Shown piece by piece: positions 20,222 through 29,211 of a stretch of 29,517 bases of DNA. The stretch is from contig BFEA01000011.1 in the NCBI GenBank assembly GCA_003427395.1, positions 6,754,631 to 6,784,147 on the forward strand, in the 5' to 3' direction. This DNA is from Chara braunii (taxonomy: Eukaryota > Streptophyta > Charophyceae > Charales > Characeae). Position numbers and translations under genes: made by a program. The notes beneath the pieces were generated by a model. That model had not been told where the DNA came from. It worked only from the letters and a program-made list of their open reading frames with translations, and did not search any database. The number at the start of each line of letters is the position of its first letter. Within the stretch, counting starts at the first letter, position 1.

Positions 20222-20225
20222 GTTC
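20222..20225 (-). repeat. Target-site duplication, element 3' side (gttc)
   Basis: gttc directly precedes the TG of the LTR and is repeated at 29208-29211 after the other LTR. Four base pairs is within the range for Ty3/Gypsy integration. Confidence 0.75.
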
Positions 20226-21224
20226 TGCAATCAGACTCGTTTTCTTTCCCACTTCGCACACATGCAAACAGATGGTGATTCACACTGGCGCACAGCACCC
20301 ACTCAAAGCTCAGAGATATGACAATCAATAACACAGTTCAGATGTAAACTCGCTTCAATAAGCTATGGCGCATCAGCGCCTACACTGTCCAACTCTTGTC
20401 ACTGCGCTCAACACCACTGTTCACCCGCACTCAACCCTAGATCTCCCTGAATACACCCACACACGCTCACTCGATATCCCACACACACCCACACACACAG
20501 CTACCTCTACCCTCAGCTAATGGCCGCTCGTCTTTACCGCTATGGCTACAATCTCGCTCTTCAGCCCACTTCATCTTCGGGCAACCTGCAGACCACCTTC
20601 GCACAAGTCGCCGTAGCAGCGCTTCCGCGTGGCTTACGCAGCGAATGAATGAATTGCTGGGCGCTTCTCTTGATTTATGCTTCTGTTGCCGCTGGTCTGC
20701 CCCTTTCCACCAGGCCCTTGGTGCCCTCAGTCCCACATGGTACTTGCTTAACTGGACTGCGACTGACTGGGACTGGTACTGCTGACTGCATGGGGTTGTA
20801 CTGCCGACTCGACGCAGTCGCACTGCCGACTCAGTGCAGTTGGGGCTTACCACTTGCCCAATTGCCTCTGGCTAAACGTGAGACAACTTCGAAAGGCCAC
20901 TTCCGAACCTTCCGGAAGCCTGTGGACTTGGCCTTTCGAATACTGTAGCAGCTACGACCTTGACCTTTCAGGACTGTAGCAGGTACGACTTTGACCTTTC
21001 AGAACATCTACAGCTACGACCTCTACAGAGCTGTGACCCCTACTCGACAGATCTACAGATCGAACCCCTACAACTACACAGACCTATGACAGACATCACT
21101 CAACTACAGGTCACAGGTTCAAACACTCGGGGGTCAACTCGATACTGTACATGGGCAAGGTAAGGTCTAGGGATTGAACTCTAGTGCCCGCATCTGTGAC
21201 TGCAGAAACGTGAAAACCGTTTCA
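20226..21224 (-). repeat. 3' LTR of the chromovirus
   Basis: 999 bp. It begins tgcaatcagactcg and ends accgttt-ca on the plus strand, matching the other LTR throughout. Differences from the 5' LTR: an extra 31-bp unit (20945-20975 repeated at 20976-21006), an extra stretch of about 17 bp near 20620-20637, and loss of the TATA-like string. Its transcription direction points at the coiled-coil gene. Confidence 0.93.
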
Positions 21225-21240
21225 CTCCCGCCGGCCTAAA
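21225..21240 (-). promoter_or_regulatory. Possible polypurine tract
   Basis: Just inside the 3' LTR the element strand reads ggccggcgggag, purine-biased but interrupted by C. Position is right for plus-strand priming; the sequence is a weak match. Confidence 0.35.
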
Positions 21241-21262
21241 TTCGAGGTCCTCAGAGAATACT

Positions 21263-21560
21263 TCAGTCTAAGGCAGGACCTTTACCTTTTTTCTCTTTCG
21301 TAAGCCTGACTATGTCGGGAGCTGTCTCTAGAAGTTCTGTTCGCGTGAACCAGCGGTCGTCTTCTGGCTCTTGAAAGGAAAATCTAACTTTGTACTGTTT
21401 TTGTGGACGACCTCTACCTCCTGTCCTAAAGACATCCTCACCTACTATACCATCAATGTCGTATTTTCCGTCCATATCCGGAGGTATCATGAATCTACGT
21501 GATGGAAACTGCTGACTTGAGACACAAGGCAGCAGCTTTGACGCATGGAACACCGGGTAG
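21263..21560 (-). pseudogene. Chromodomain-like C-terminus of integrase
   Basis: Chromodomains at integrase C-termini steer chromoviruses to modified heterochromatin. Residues YDIDGIVGEDVFRTGGRGR, QYKVRFSFQEPEDDRWF and TRTELLETAPDIV reproduce the pattern of a first strand, a Gly/Arg-rich linker, a Y-x-V-x-F/W core and a conserved Trp before a terminal helix. The preceding FHASKLLPC is the usual entry to this region. It lies in a different frame from the upstream GPY/F-like part, so it is no longer joined to the integrase. Confidence 0.75.
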
Positions 21561-22760
21561 GTGTGGAGATGTGCTGGAATCTCAATGGTATAGGATGGTC
21601 ATCCTCTCCGCCCTTGACTTCTAGGACTGGCCACAGTCCTCTATACGCAGGCAACAACTTTTGTGAGATGTTCTCCTCAGGAGCAAACTCTTTTGACTTG
21701 ACCCAGACTATGTCGCCTACTTGAAACTGTGAGGGGCAACGGTGGTTGTTAGCTTGCTCTATCATTCTGTGCTGGGCTTTCCTGAGGTTGTCAACAACGG
21801 TAGCTATCACTTTCTCGTGCTGTATCGCAAACTCTCGTGTACCGGCCAGTAACGTCTGAATCTGATCTCGGTTAAGTCCTTCAAATGGTCTGCGCGGTCA
21901 AAAGGACTTGTGCAATTCATTGGGAGTGCGACATGTGGATAAGTGCACGCTGTTATTGTATGCACTGGCTACCTTTGGAAGCATCTCATCCCAGTTGATC
22001 TGGCCGGGCCTAATGTACATTCTAAGGACTTGCTGCAGGAGCTTATTCATCTGTTCAGTCTGACCGGTAGTCTCTGGATGACGGCCAGATGACATCAACA
22101 ACTTGGAACCATATTCATCTGTTCAGTCTGACCGTTAGTCTTTGGATGACGGCCAGATGACATCAACAACTTGGAACGATAAACTCTCATTAGCTCCTGC
22201 CAGTTTTGACTGGTGAACCCGGTATCTCTGTCACTAACTATTGACAACGGTATACCATGCTAACTGACCCAATGGTCAAAAAACTTCTGAACTACTAAGT
22301 CTATGCATGCCTCTGCAGGCAAAGGAACAAAAACTGCATACTAAACCTGTAAACTATGACCATGACTTGACTTTTCCCATGCCTACTCTTGACCCTAGCA
22401 TTCATAAAGTCAATGGGCACAGAATCTTCGGGTCTATCAGGAATAGGCAAGGGTCTGAGAAGACCAAGAGGGGCTCGCGTAGTAGTCTTATTTCTCTGAC
22501 AGACTTTACAACAGCGGACATACTCTATGCAGTCGGCCTTCATACCAGGCCAGATGTACGCGCGCATGAGGTTGGCTAGTGTCTTTTGCCAGCCAAAGTC
22601 TCCCTCTGAGTCATGGCATTCCCCTCAGATCAAACTACGGATCTCTTCACTGTTAGGAACGCACAAGCGGTCAACTACATTAGTCTTCTCAAATAGCAAT
22701 CCATCAGTAGTGCGGTAGTCTGGTTCAGACTTTGGGGCCTCCCTAACTCCCTTGAGGTCA
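21487..22760 (-). pseudogene. Integrase, frameshifted with internal duplication
   Basis: Integrase inserts the cDNA copy. From its start (right to left on the map) come the zinc-binding part (ECHDSEGD, then RCCKVCQRNK near 22500), the core with first Asp in VPIDFMNARV (near 22410), the second Asp in IVSDRDTGF (near 22225), and the Glu-bearing segment HPETTGQTEQMN (near 22070). SAYNNSVHLST and VGDIVWVKSKEFAP of the C-terminal part follow. A TAG-type stop lies near 22260. A 68-bp tandem duplication (22045-22180) copies the Glu segment out of frame. It cannot be active. Confidence 0.88.
22045..22180 (-). repeat. 68-bp tandem duplication in the integrase
   Basis: 22045-22112 and 22113-22180 match except for a few substitutions (ccggtagtctc versus ccgttagtctt, and the end). 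The unit length is not a multiple of three, so it shifts the frame. It carries the segment coding for the third catalytic residue. Confidence 0.92.
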
Positions 22761-23340
22761 CTATAGATAGGGTCCTGTGCATATGCCTCTCTAACTTTCT
22801 GCTGCAGGTCTTTCCCTATATCCAGATAGTGAACTATTGCCCCAAAGGAATCAGCTCTCCTACTCAGAGCGTCCGCTACTACATTGTTCTTCCCTTTGAC
22901 TGGCTTAAGTTCAAAGTCTTACTGATTTAATTCAGCGGACCACCTAGTAAGCTTAGGTGTCATCTTGGCCTGCGTCTTCAACCACCTTAGTGTTTCGTGA
23001 TCTTGATAGACTTTAAAGTGCCTCCCAAGCAAGTAATGCTTCCAATGATCTAGTGCTTGCCTGAGAGCGTAGCGTTCCCTCTCATAGGTTGATGTCGCTA
23101 CCTTCTCTGAAGGCATCCTGGCAGACATGAACTCTACAGGCCTATATCCATTGCCATCATCTTGCTATAAAACAGCACCTATGCCATACTGACTTGCGTC
23201 AGTGGTAACAACGAAAGGCAAGGACGGATCGGCTACCTTAAGGACTGGGTACTCTATCAAAGCCCGCTTCAATCTCTTCAGGGCAGATGTGCAGTCCTTG
23301 TCCCACTTCCAAATTGCTTATTTCTTTAGCAACCTGCGAA
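22700..23340 (-). pseudogene. RNase H domain, broken
   Basis: RNase H removes the RNA template after reverse transcription. TTDASQYGIG (near 23200) is the first-Asp motif. STYERERYALRQALDHWKHYLLG (shown here in part: STYERERYAL, DHWKHYLLG) and DHETLRWLKTQ follow at 22919-23100, the usual RT-RNaseH landmarks of Ty3/Gypsy. Stops interrupt near 23165 and 22920. It is fused in order after the RT and before the integrase. Confidence 0.88.
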
Positions 23341-23379
23341 GGGGTGCAGCAATGGTGGAGAAGTTCCTGACTTAACTTC

Positions 23380-24160
23380 CTATAATAGTTAGCTAGGCCT
23401 AAGAACGACCGCAACTCTGTCAGTGTGCGGGGCGTTGGCCAATCTCTAATCGCTGCGATTTTGCTGTCTTCGGGTCTAACGCCGTCTCCGTCTAAGACGT
23501 GGCCCAGGTACAAAACCTGTGTCTTGGCCCATTCGCACCTCTTTGCGTTGATCTTGAAGTTAGCTTCTTAAGCTTCTCCAAGACCTGCCTCAGATGTCCC
23601 TCATGCTCCTGGAGGGCCTTACTAAACACTAGCATATCATCTAAATATACTACAACAAATCTATCTAACCATGGACTAAACAAATCGTTCATACAACGCT
23701 GGAAAGTCGTTGGCGCATTGGGTAGTCCAAAGGGCATAACTAAAAACTCGTTGTGCTCGTACCTAGTCCGGAATGCTGTCTTATACTGATCATCAGGATG
23801 AACCTCTATCCGATGATAGTCGGAATTCAAATCTATCTTCGAGAAATATTTGCAGCCCTGCACCCGATCCAACAGATCATCTATACGGGGCAGAGGTTCT
23901 ACATTCTTCACTGTGATAGCGATAAGACCCCTATAGTCTATACACATCATGAGCTCTCCTTCCTTCTTGGGGACAAAAAGAGCAGGTGCTCCAAATGGAG
24001 AGGAACTGGGCCTAATCCAACCTTTCTCGAGAAACTCGTCTAACTGCTTACGCAACTCCTCTAACTCCCTTGGGGACATTCTATAAATCGCTCCCTTAGG
24101 AGTCCAACTGCCAGGCTCTATCTCTATGCGATGCTGGATCGGCCGCGGCACTACTCCTGT
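23380..24160 (-). pseudogene. Reverse transcriptase of the chromovirus
   Basis: The RT core is largely legible in one frame: YRMSPRELEEL, GWIRPSSSPFGAP, CIDYRGLIAIT, YFSKIDLNSDYH with the first catalytic Asp, VMPFGLPNAPTTFQ and VVVYLDDMLVF with the YLDD box intact (near 23650). A frameshift near 23565 breaks it after the palm. LGHVLDGDGV and LRSFLGLANYYRK continue in another frame (23238-23513), with a further shift near 23370. YLDD preservation shows decay by frameshifts more than by active-site loss. Confidence 0.93.
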
Positions 24161-24369
24161 CGGCGGCTTATACTCCTCCAGCAGCTTGGCAATAGCAAGG
24201 TCTATGGGTCTCTCCTCTTTAGACTCAGTGACTGGCCTCACATAGGCTACAAAAACCTGCTCTTCTAACTGCTCCTTCACTAAACGCGCGAACGCGGGAC
24301 TAAGACAACAATGTGCCAGAGTGTTGTCTACTCCTGACACATGAAACAGGCGACCAATCTTAACTTCAC

Positions 24370-24815
24370 ATGTGGGACTAGGGAGCCTACACTCGTGCCC
24401 TCTCAAATTAAGTGTGGCCCCTGGTGCCTCTCCCCAATCCATTCCTAGGACTATATCAAAAGGAAGGCTATCCTCTACGAGGAGAGTCAGGGGATGGAGG
24501 ACTTTCTCCACCTTCCCATCTTTCACTAGGCGAAGGTACGCCTGGACTCCCTCAACGTAATCCTCGACTCGCATAGTGCGATTGTCTGCGAGGATACTGA
24601 CTATAGGGTCTTCTAATTTTTGGTCTTTCAGGTTCAGCTTCAACTAATTTTTGGACTTTCAGGTTCCTACTAAAATAGTTGCAGGTGGCCCCACTGTCTA
24701 TAATGGCCCCTACTCTACCTCTGAAATCCTCTACATCTACTAAAACTAGTTGTCCTTTGGCATCTTTCTTCATCTTGGCCCAAGTAGGCATCCTCTCCTT
24801 CAACTCTTCAGCCAC
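24370..24815 (-). pseudogene. Retropepsin of the chromovirus, frameshifted
   Basis: The aspartic protease matures Gag-Pol. GAIIDSGATCNYFSR holds the active-site Asp-Ser-Gly (near 24690). The second conserved strand, FDIVLGMDWG, lies in another frame at about 24430-24460. A frameshift near 24640 coincides with an imperfect duplication of tttttggtctttcaggttc and tttttggactttcaggttc (24617-24666), which looks like its cause. Confidence 0.88.
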
Positions 24816-24999
24816 GCTTGTGAGAAGTACCTAGAGAGACCCTTACACAAACAGTCTCTGGACAGCTGTCTAGGTATTGGCCAGCAACCTCTGTCGTAGG
24901 CTCATGTGGTTTGGGAGTTCCTCTGTGATGCGCGCACGCTTCTCCACATGGCCTAGAGGTAAGGGCAGTTGCGACCCCTACCGACAGTTGCCTTTTGCT

Positions 25000-26520
25000 G
25001 CTTGCGCAGCATACCGGGCTTCTCTAGACTTCGGGCGGAATTTGATGATAAGACCAGGATCACTGCAATAGATACATTGATCCTGATCAATCCGCCTTTG
25101 CCACACGAACTGCTCTAAGCCCAAATCTTCCCATGGCCTGCCTTGTGGCAAGCCTGGATGCCATCCACCTCGACGTGGAGGTGACCGATAAGATCGTGAG
25201 CGATTTGGCGGGGGACCTTGACCCCTACCTCCCTCTTGGCGGTTTCCCGTGTTGCCAACCCCCTGAGCGCCATCCACCTCGACGCCCAAATCTTCCCATG
25301 GCCTGCCTTGTGGCAAGCCTGGATGCCATCCAAGGACTGCTCTAAGCCCAAATCTTCCCATGGTCTGCCTTGTGGCAAGCCTGGATGCCATCCACCTCGA
25401 CGTGGAGGTGACCGATAAGATCGTGAGTGATTTGGCGGGGGACCTTGACCCCTACCTCCCTCTTGGCGGTTTCCCCTGTTGCCAACCCTTGAGCGCCCTG
25501 TCCTCAGCCACCTGAGGCCCGACCCCCTTGGCCCTGGTCTCCTCCTCTCCCTTGCGGCCTCCCTCCAACCGCGACAGCAGCGTAGGTCCTCCCCTGACCC
25601 CCACTGCTGTCCTCCTCCTCCAGGCCCCACTCAATCTGGCTATACGGGACCTCATTTGTACCACCTTCATCTAACGTAAGGATCAAATGATCCTTTCCCT
25701 TTACCTGCCCTGAGATGGTACGACCTTTCCACTTTTTACCTTTGTCTAAGTCCTTGTGCCAGAAAGCGGGGACTTGCATGGACTGGGCCTCAAACAGCAC
25801 CACCTCTCTACTCAACGTATCATATGTCATGGTGGTGCTCTGGCATGGCACCATTGACCAACTGGGGCTCAGACCCCGTGGTCAAGGACGGCTACAAGCT
25901 CGTCCATTACGCCTTTGAATGCTCTGGCACTCCACTGGCGTGAGTGGATAGTTTGCAGTTTGTCAGAGGCCCTGACGCCTCGTGTGACATCTGCAAATCT
26001 CTCCTTAAGGAGTCTAAAGAACTCAGGGAGAGGGATAATCTTAGAATAGGCGACCATATTATTCTCGCACTGTGCAGCACGGCTGCGCGGGCGAGCGATC
26101 TAGCGAAGCTGGCTGCTTCGTCCTTGAGGGCCTGGAAGGCAATGAGGACTTGTTCCTCAGGCACGATATGTTGTAAATAGACGTACGTGTTAACGTTCAC
26201 CTCCCAGTTATCGATTTTTTTTTCTTTTTCCCACTGTAGGGTTCAAGAAACTTGATCTTAACGGGCTCCCTACGGGGATGTACTTCCTCCTCTTTTGGAG
26301 AGGCCAGCTTTGCGCCTTCAATGGCGCCTGTGCAAAACTTTTCTGTCCCCTCTATCCTCGCCTGCACTTCTGCACCTACGTGCAGCATCATCTCTCGTGC
26401 AAAATCCCGGAATCCCAGGCGAATGGAATGTAAGGCGATATCCTGGGCCCTAGCAAACTGATGTTGCTGGTCCCAGGTCCTAGCTGAGAGTTTCATGTTC
26501 CTTGAAATAACATCTAACTT
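25000..26520 (-). pseudogene. Gag capsid and degenerate zinc knuckle
   Basis: Gag packages element RNA in virus-like particles. KIKFLEPYSGKKKK, VNVNTYVYLQHIVPEEQ and ALKDEAASFARSL (25907-26300) match the start of a retrotransposon gag domain. FRLLKERFADVTRG and LQTIHSRQW continue in a second frame (25869-26057). The knuckle region at about 25030-25090 reads QCIYCSDPGLIIKFRP: the first two cysteines remain, but the expected His and last Cys are Leu and Phe, so zinc binding is lost. Between capsid and knuckle lies a tandem duplication (25110-25498). Confidence 0.8.
25110..25498 (-). repeat. Tandem duplication in the gag linker
   Basis: About 162 bp starting at 25110 (ctgctctaagcccaaatctt) recurs from 25337 (offset 227) with only a few substitutions. 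A partial third copy of its first 48 bp lies at 25284-25331. It encodes a Gly/Arg/Pro-rich linker. Confidence 0.9.
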
Positions 26521-27035
26521 TCCCTATATATCTTCTTGTGCATGAATCTCCTCCCTCTGCGCCTTTATCACCTTCAATTCCCTCGCCATCTTGTTTGCCT
26601 CCTCCATCCTTCTCTTCTTTTCCCTTGTGAGACGCAATTTCCATTCTAACTTCTTCTCCTCCTCTATAGTCTGACATCTCAGAGGCTTTTTTTCTGCTTC
26701 CCACTCCCTGATTACGACTTCCTTCTCCTCTGGGGGAACATATAACATGGCCTCTTCCTACCCACTCAAAAACTTTTCTCCAGCCATCATTCCTCCTTCT
26801 TTGTGTCGCTGGTTTTACCTCTCTGCTTTGCACTTCTTCTGAGCAAGGGCTCTTCTTTTTCTTCTTCTTCCTCTATCTCCTCCTCTTCCACTTCCTTCAT
26901 CTTCTCATCCTCCTCCTTCCTCAGTCTCTCCATTTCTTCTTCCAACTTCTTTCTCTTCGCCGCCTACTCCTCCTGCAAGGCCAACTTTTTGGCCTGCTTA
27001 ATCAACTCCTGCTTGGCCTCCTTCCCTGACTAAAT
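26500..27035 (-). pseudogene. Gag N-terminal charged coiled-coil region
   Basis: The element strand encodes KQELIKQAKKLALQEE, then after an in-frame TAG continues AAKRKKLEEEMERLRKEE, a strongly helical Lys/Glu stretch. A second piece at 26524-26748 (EEEKKLEWKLRLTREKKRRM) is similar in character. Position immediately before the capsid makes this the Gag N-terminus. The start codon is not identifiable. Confidence 0.6.
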
Positions 27036-27564
27036 TAACTTAGGACTGACTCAATCTAAGGACCACAAAATCTTAACAAGATCCTGTCAACTAGGGTCTC
27101 TAGCCTGACTCTAAACTAAGGTTGTCACCACAAAACTTACTGCTGATCAGGAGGCATTTAAGGAGATCCCCCGTAACTCCTCAGGAATTATTTAACGTCG
27201 CAAATAGGACGACGCGATCAGCAAGTCCTCTCAAGACTTAGACAGCTTGTTGTGCAGCCCACAACTCAGATTTTGGGCCTACTGTGCCACACCGAGCAGC
27301 CCGCCGGTCTGTACCGGTCCTTGGGAGGGTTCGTGTCCTCCGGGTCAGTCGAGTCGTCAAACACAACCTTTAGCCCTACTCAGCCCGTGTGGGTTTGGTC
27401 AACGAAGCTCTATCACCACATACAGAGTTCCTATCACCTAGACAGAAGAGACTCAATGCAGAAAGAAGAGACATATAGACTCAGCAAGTACCATGGGGTG
27501 AGTGCACATCTATAGGGCGAGGGGTTAGGCTGAAGGCTTGGCAAGAATATACCAACTCCAGCTT

Positions 27565-27711
27565 GGTCAATTTCGTGGTCAACAGTCCCGGTCAACGCTT
27601 GGTCAACTCGTCGGTCAACGCCTTGATCAAGGCCAGGCAGCTCGCCGATCAACACTCCGGTCAAAATCTTGGTCAACATTGGTCAACCCTTCGGTCAACA
27701 CTTCAGTCAAC
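27565..27711 (-). promoter_or_regulatory. Array of TTGAC boxes (W-box-like)
   Basis: On the element strand, twelve copies of (G)TTGACC or a close variant lie in about 150 bp; ten keep the TTGAC core and two read TTGATC. Spacing is irregular (about 9-20 bp). TTGAC(C/T) is the core bound by plant WRKY factors, so the array could be an enhancer, but it lies downstream of the LTR promoter and binding is inferred only. Confidence 0.45.
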
Positions 27712-27992
27712 CCTTGGTTCAGCTATGGCTGCCAACACCTTTCTTCCTTGCCAATCTTCCTTATCTTTCTTCTCCCTCCTTCCTTCTTTCTCTTTTTTCT
27801 CACTTCATCCCGTCTATGGCTTCCTTCGCTTTCGCCGCCCCTCCTTCCTTCTCCCTCGTCTATGGTTTCTCTCTCCTTCTTCTCTCCTCCCTTCTCCTTT
27901 GCTTCACCTTTCTCTCTCTTGGTAACCCTGTGTCCAAGCTCCGCGGCTATGGCCGCCTTCTCTCTTGGGTCGCACAACAATTTTGTATCGCT

Positions 27993-27995
<3 letters not shown>

Positions 27996-28073
<78 letters not shown>
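27996..28073. repeat. (CT)n microsatellite, about 38 units
   Basis: An uninterrupted CT dinucleotide run of about 77 bp in the chromovirus leader. Its length in the assembly may be unreliable because short reads cannot always span it. Confidence 0.97.
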
Positions 28074-28081
<8 letters not shown>

Positions 28082-28219
28082 GTCTCCTATGCAGGTACGC
28101 GGTACTTCACTCCGCAGCGCAGCTATGGCGGACTTCCCTCCTTCGGTGCACCTTGGCTATGGTGCCCACTGGCGCGAGTCTCCTTCCTGCCGGCAACAAC
28201 GATGGCGCGTGGGGTAATG

Positions 28220-28239
28220 GGAACCAGCTCCGATACCAA
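28220..28239 (-). promoter_or_regulatory. Primer binding site for initiator-Met tRNA
   Basis: One base inside the 5' LTR the element strand reads TGGTATCGGAGCTGG, which closely matches the standard tRNA-iMet primer binding site of plant LTR elements (TGGTATCAGAGC). This fixes element orientation. Confidence 0.88.
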
Positions 28240-29207
28240 TGCAATCAGACTCGTTTTCTTTCCCACTTCGCACACATGCAAACAGATGGTGATTCACACT
28301 GGCGCACAGCGCCAACTCAAAGCTCAGAGATATGACAATCGAGAACACAGTTCAGATGTAAACTCGCTTCAATAAGCTATGGCGCATCAGCGCCTACACC
28401 GTCCAACTCTTGTCACTGCGCTCAACACCACTGTTCACCCGCACTCAACCCTATATATCCCTGAATACACCCACGCATGCTCACTCGATATCCCACACAC
28501 ACACACACACGCAGCTACCTCTACCCGCGGCGGCTATGGCCGCTCGTCTCTACCGCTATGGCTACAATCTCGCTCTTCAGCCCACTTCGTCTTCGGGCAA
28601 CCTGCAGACCACCTTCGCACAAGTCACTGTAGCAGCACAGCGAATGAATGAATTGTTGGGCGCTGCTTTTGATTTATACTTCTGTTGCCGCTGGTCTGCC
28701 CCTTTCCACCAGGCCCTTGGTGCCCTCAGTCCCACACGGTACTTGCTTGACTGGACTGCGACTGACTGGGACTGGTACCGCTGACTGCATGGGGTTGTAC
28801 TGCCGACTCGACGCAATCGCACTGCCGACTCAGTGCAGTTGGGGCTTACCACTTGCCCACTTGCCTCTGGCTAAATGTGAGACAACTTCCAAAGGCCACT
28901 TCCGAACCTTCCGGAAGTCTGTGGACTTGGCCTTTCGAATACTATAGCAGCTACAACCTTGACCTTTCAGAACATCTACAGCTACGACCTCTACAGAGTT
29001 GTGACCCCTACTCGACATATCTACAGATCGAACCCCTACAACTACACAGACCTACGACAGACATCACTCAACTACCAAAATACAGGTCACGGGTTCAAAG
29101 TTCAAACACTCGGGGTTCAACTCGATACTGTACATGGGCAAGGTAAGGTCTGGAGATCGAACTCTAGTGCCCAGATCTGTGACTGCAGAAAGGTGAAAAC
29201 CGTTTCA
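28240..29207 (-). repeat. 5' LTR of the chromovirus
   Basis: 968 bp with TG...CA ends. It carries a single copy of the 31-bp unit that is doubled in the 3' LTR, an extra accaaaat-type insertion near 29070, and a TATATA string at 28452-28457. Confidence 0.93.
28452..28457 (-). promoter_or_regulatory. Candidate TATA box of the 5' LTR
   Basis: The element strand reads gggatatataggg. The same place in the 3' LTR reads gggagatctaggg, so the TATA string survives only in the upstream LTR. No start site was verified. Confidence 0.35.
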
Positions 29208-29211
29208 GTTC
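29208..29211 (-). repeat. Target-site duplication, element 5' side (gttc)
   Basis: gttc follows the CA end of the LTR and matches 20222-20225. Confidence 0.75.

Larger units (their letters stand above)
27036..28217 (-). other. Chromovirus 5' untranslated leader
   Basis: About 1.2 kb between the primer binding site and gag. It holds no element gene. It contains a TTGAC-box array (27565-27711), a pyrimidine-rich stretch (27730-27930) and a long CT microsatellite. Frames through it are Leu/Ser or Val-Asp-Gln low-complexity. Confidence 0.7.
20226..29207 (-). mobile_element. Ty3/Gypsy chromovirus, near full length, inactivated
   Basis: Two direct repeats with TG...CA ends (20226-21224 and 28240-29207) flank gag, protease, RT, RNase H, integrase and a chromodomain-like region in Ty3/Gypsy order on the minus strand. 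A 4-bp gttc duplication flanks the whole, and a primer binding site for initiator-Met tRNA follows the 5' LTR. The LTRs differ at roughly 4-5% of positions by eye plus indels, so the insertion is not recent. At least six frame changes and several stops disable the polyprotein. Being bounded by a matching target duplication shows it is one insertion and not a rearranged composite. Confidence 0.95.

Noticed and set aside
27538-28375. Plus-strand frames with long Ser-Leu runs
   Set aside because: They come from the CT microsatellite and pyrimidine tracts in the chromovirus leader.
20226-29207. Segmental duplication explaining the 1-kb direct repeats
   Set aside because: TG...CA ends, a primer binding site and a matching target duplication identify them as LTRs.
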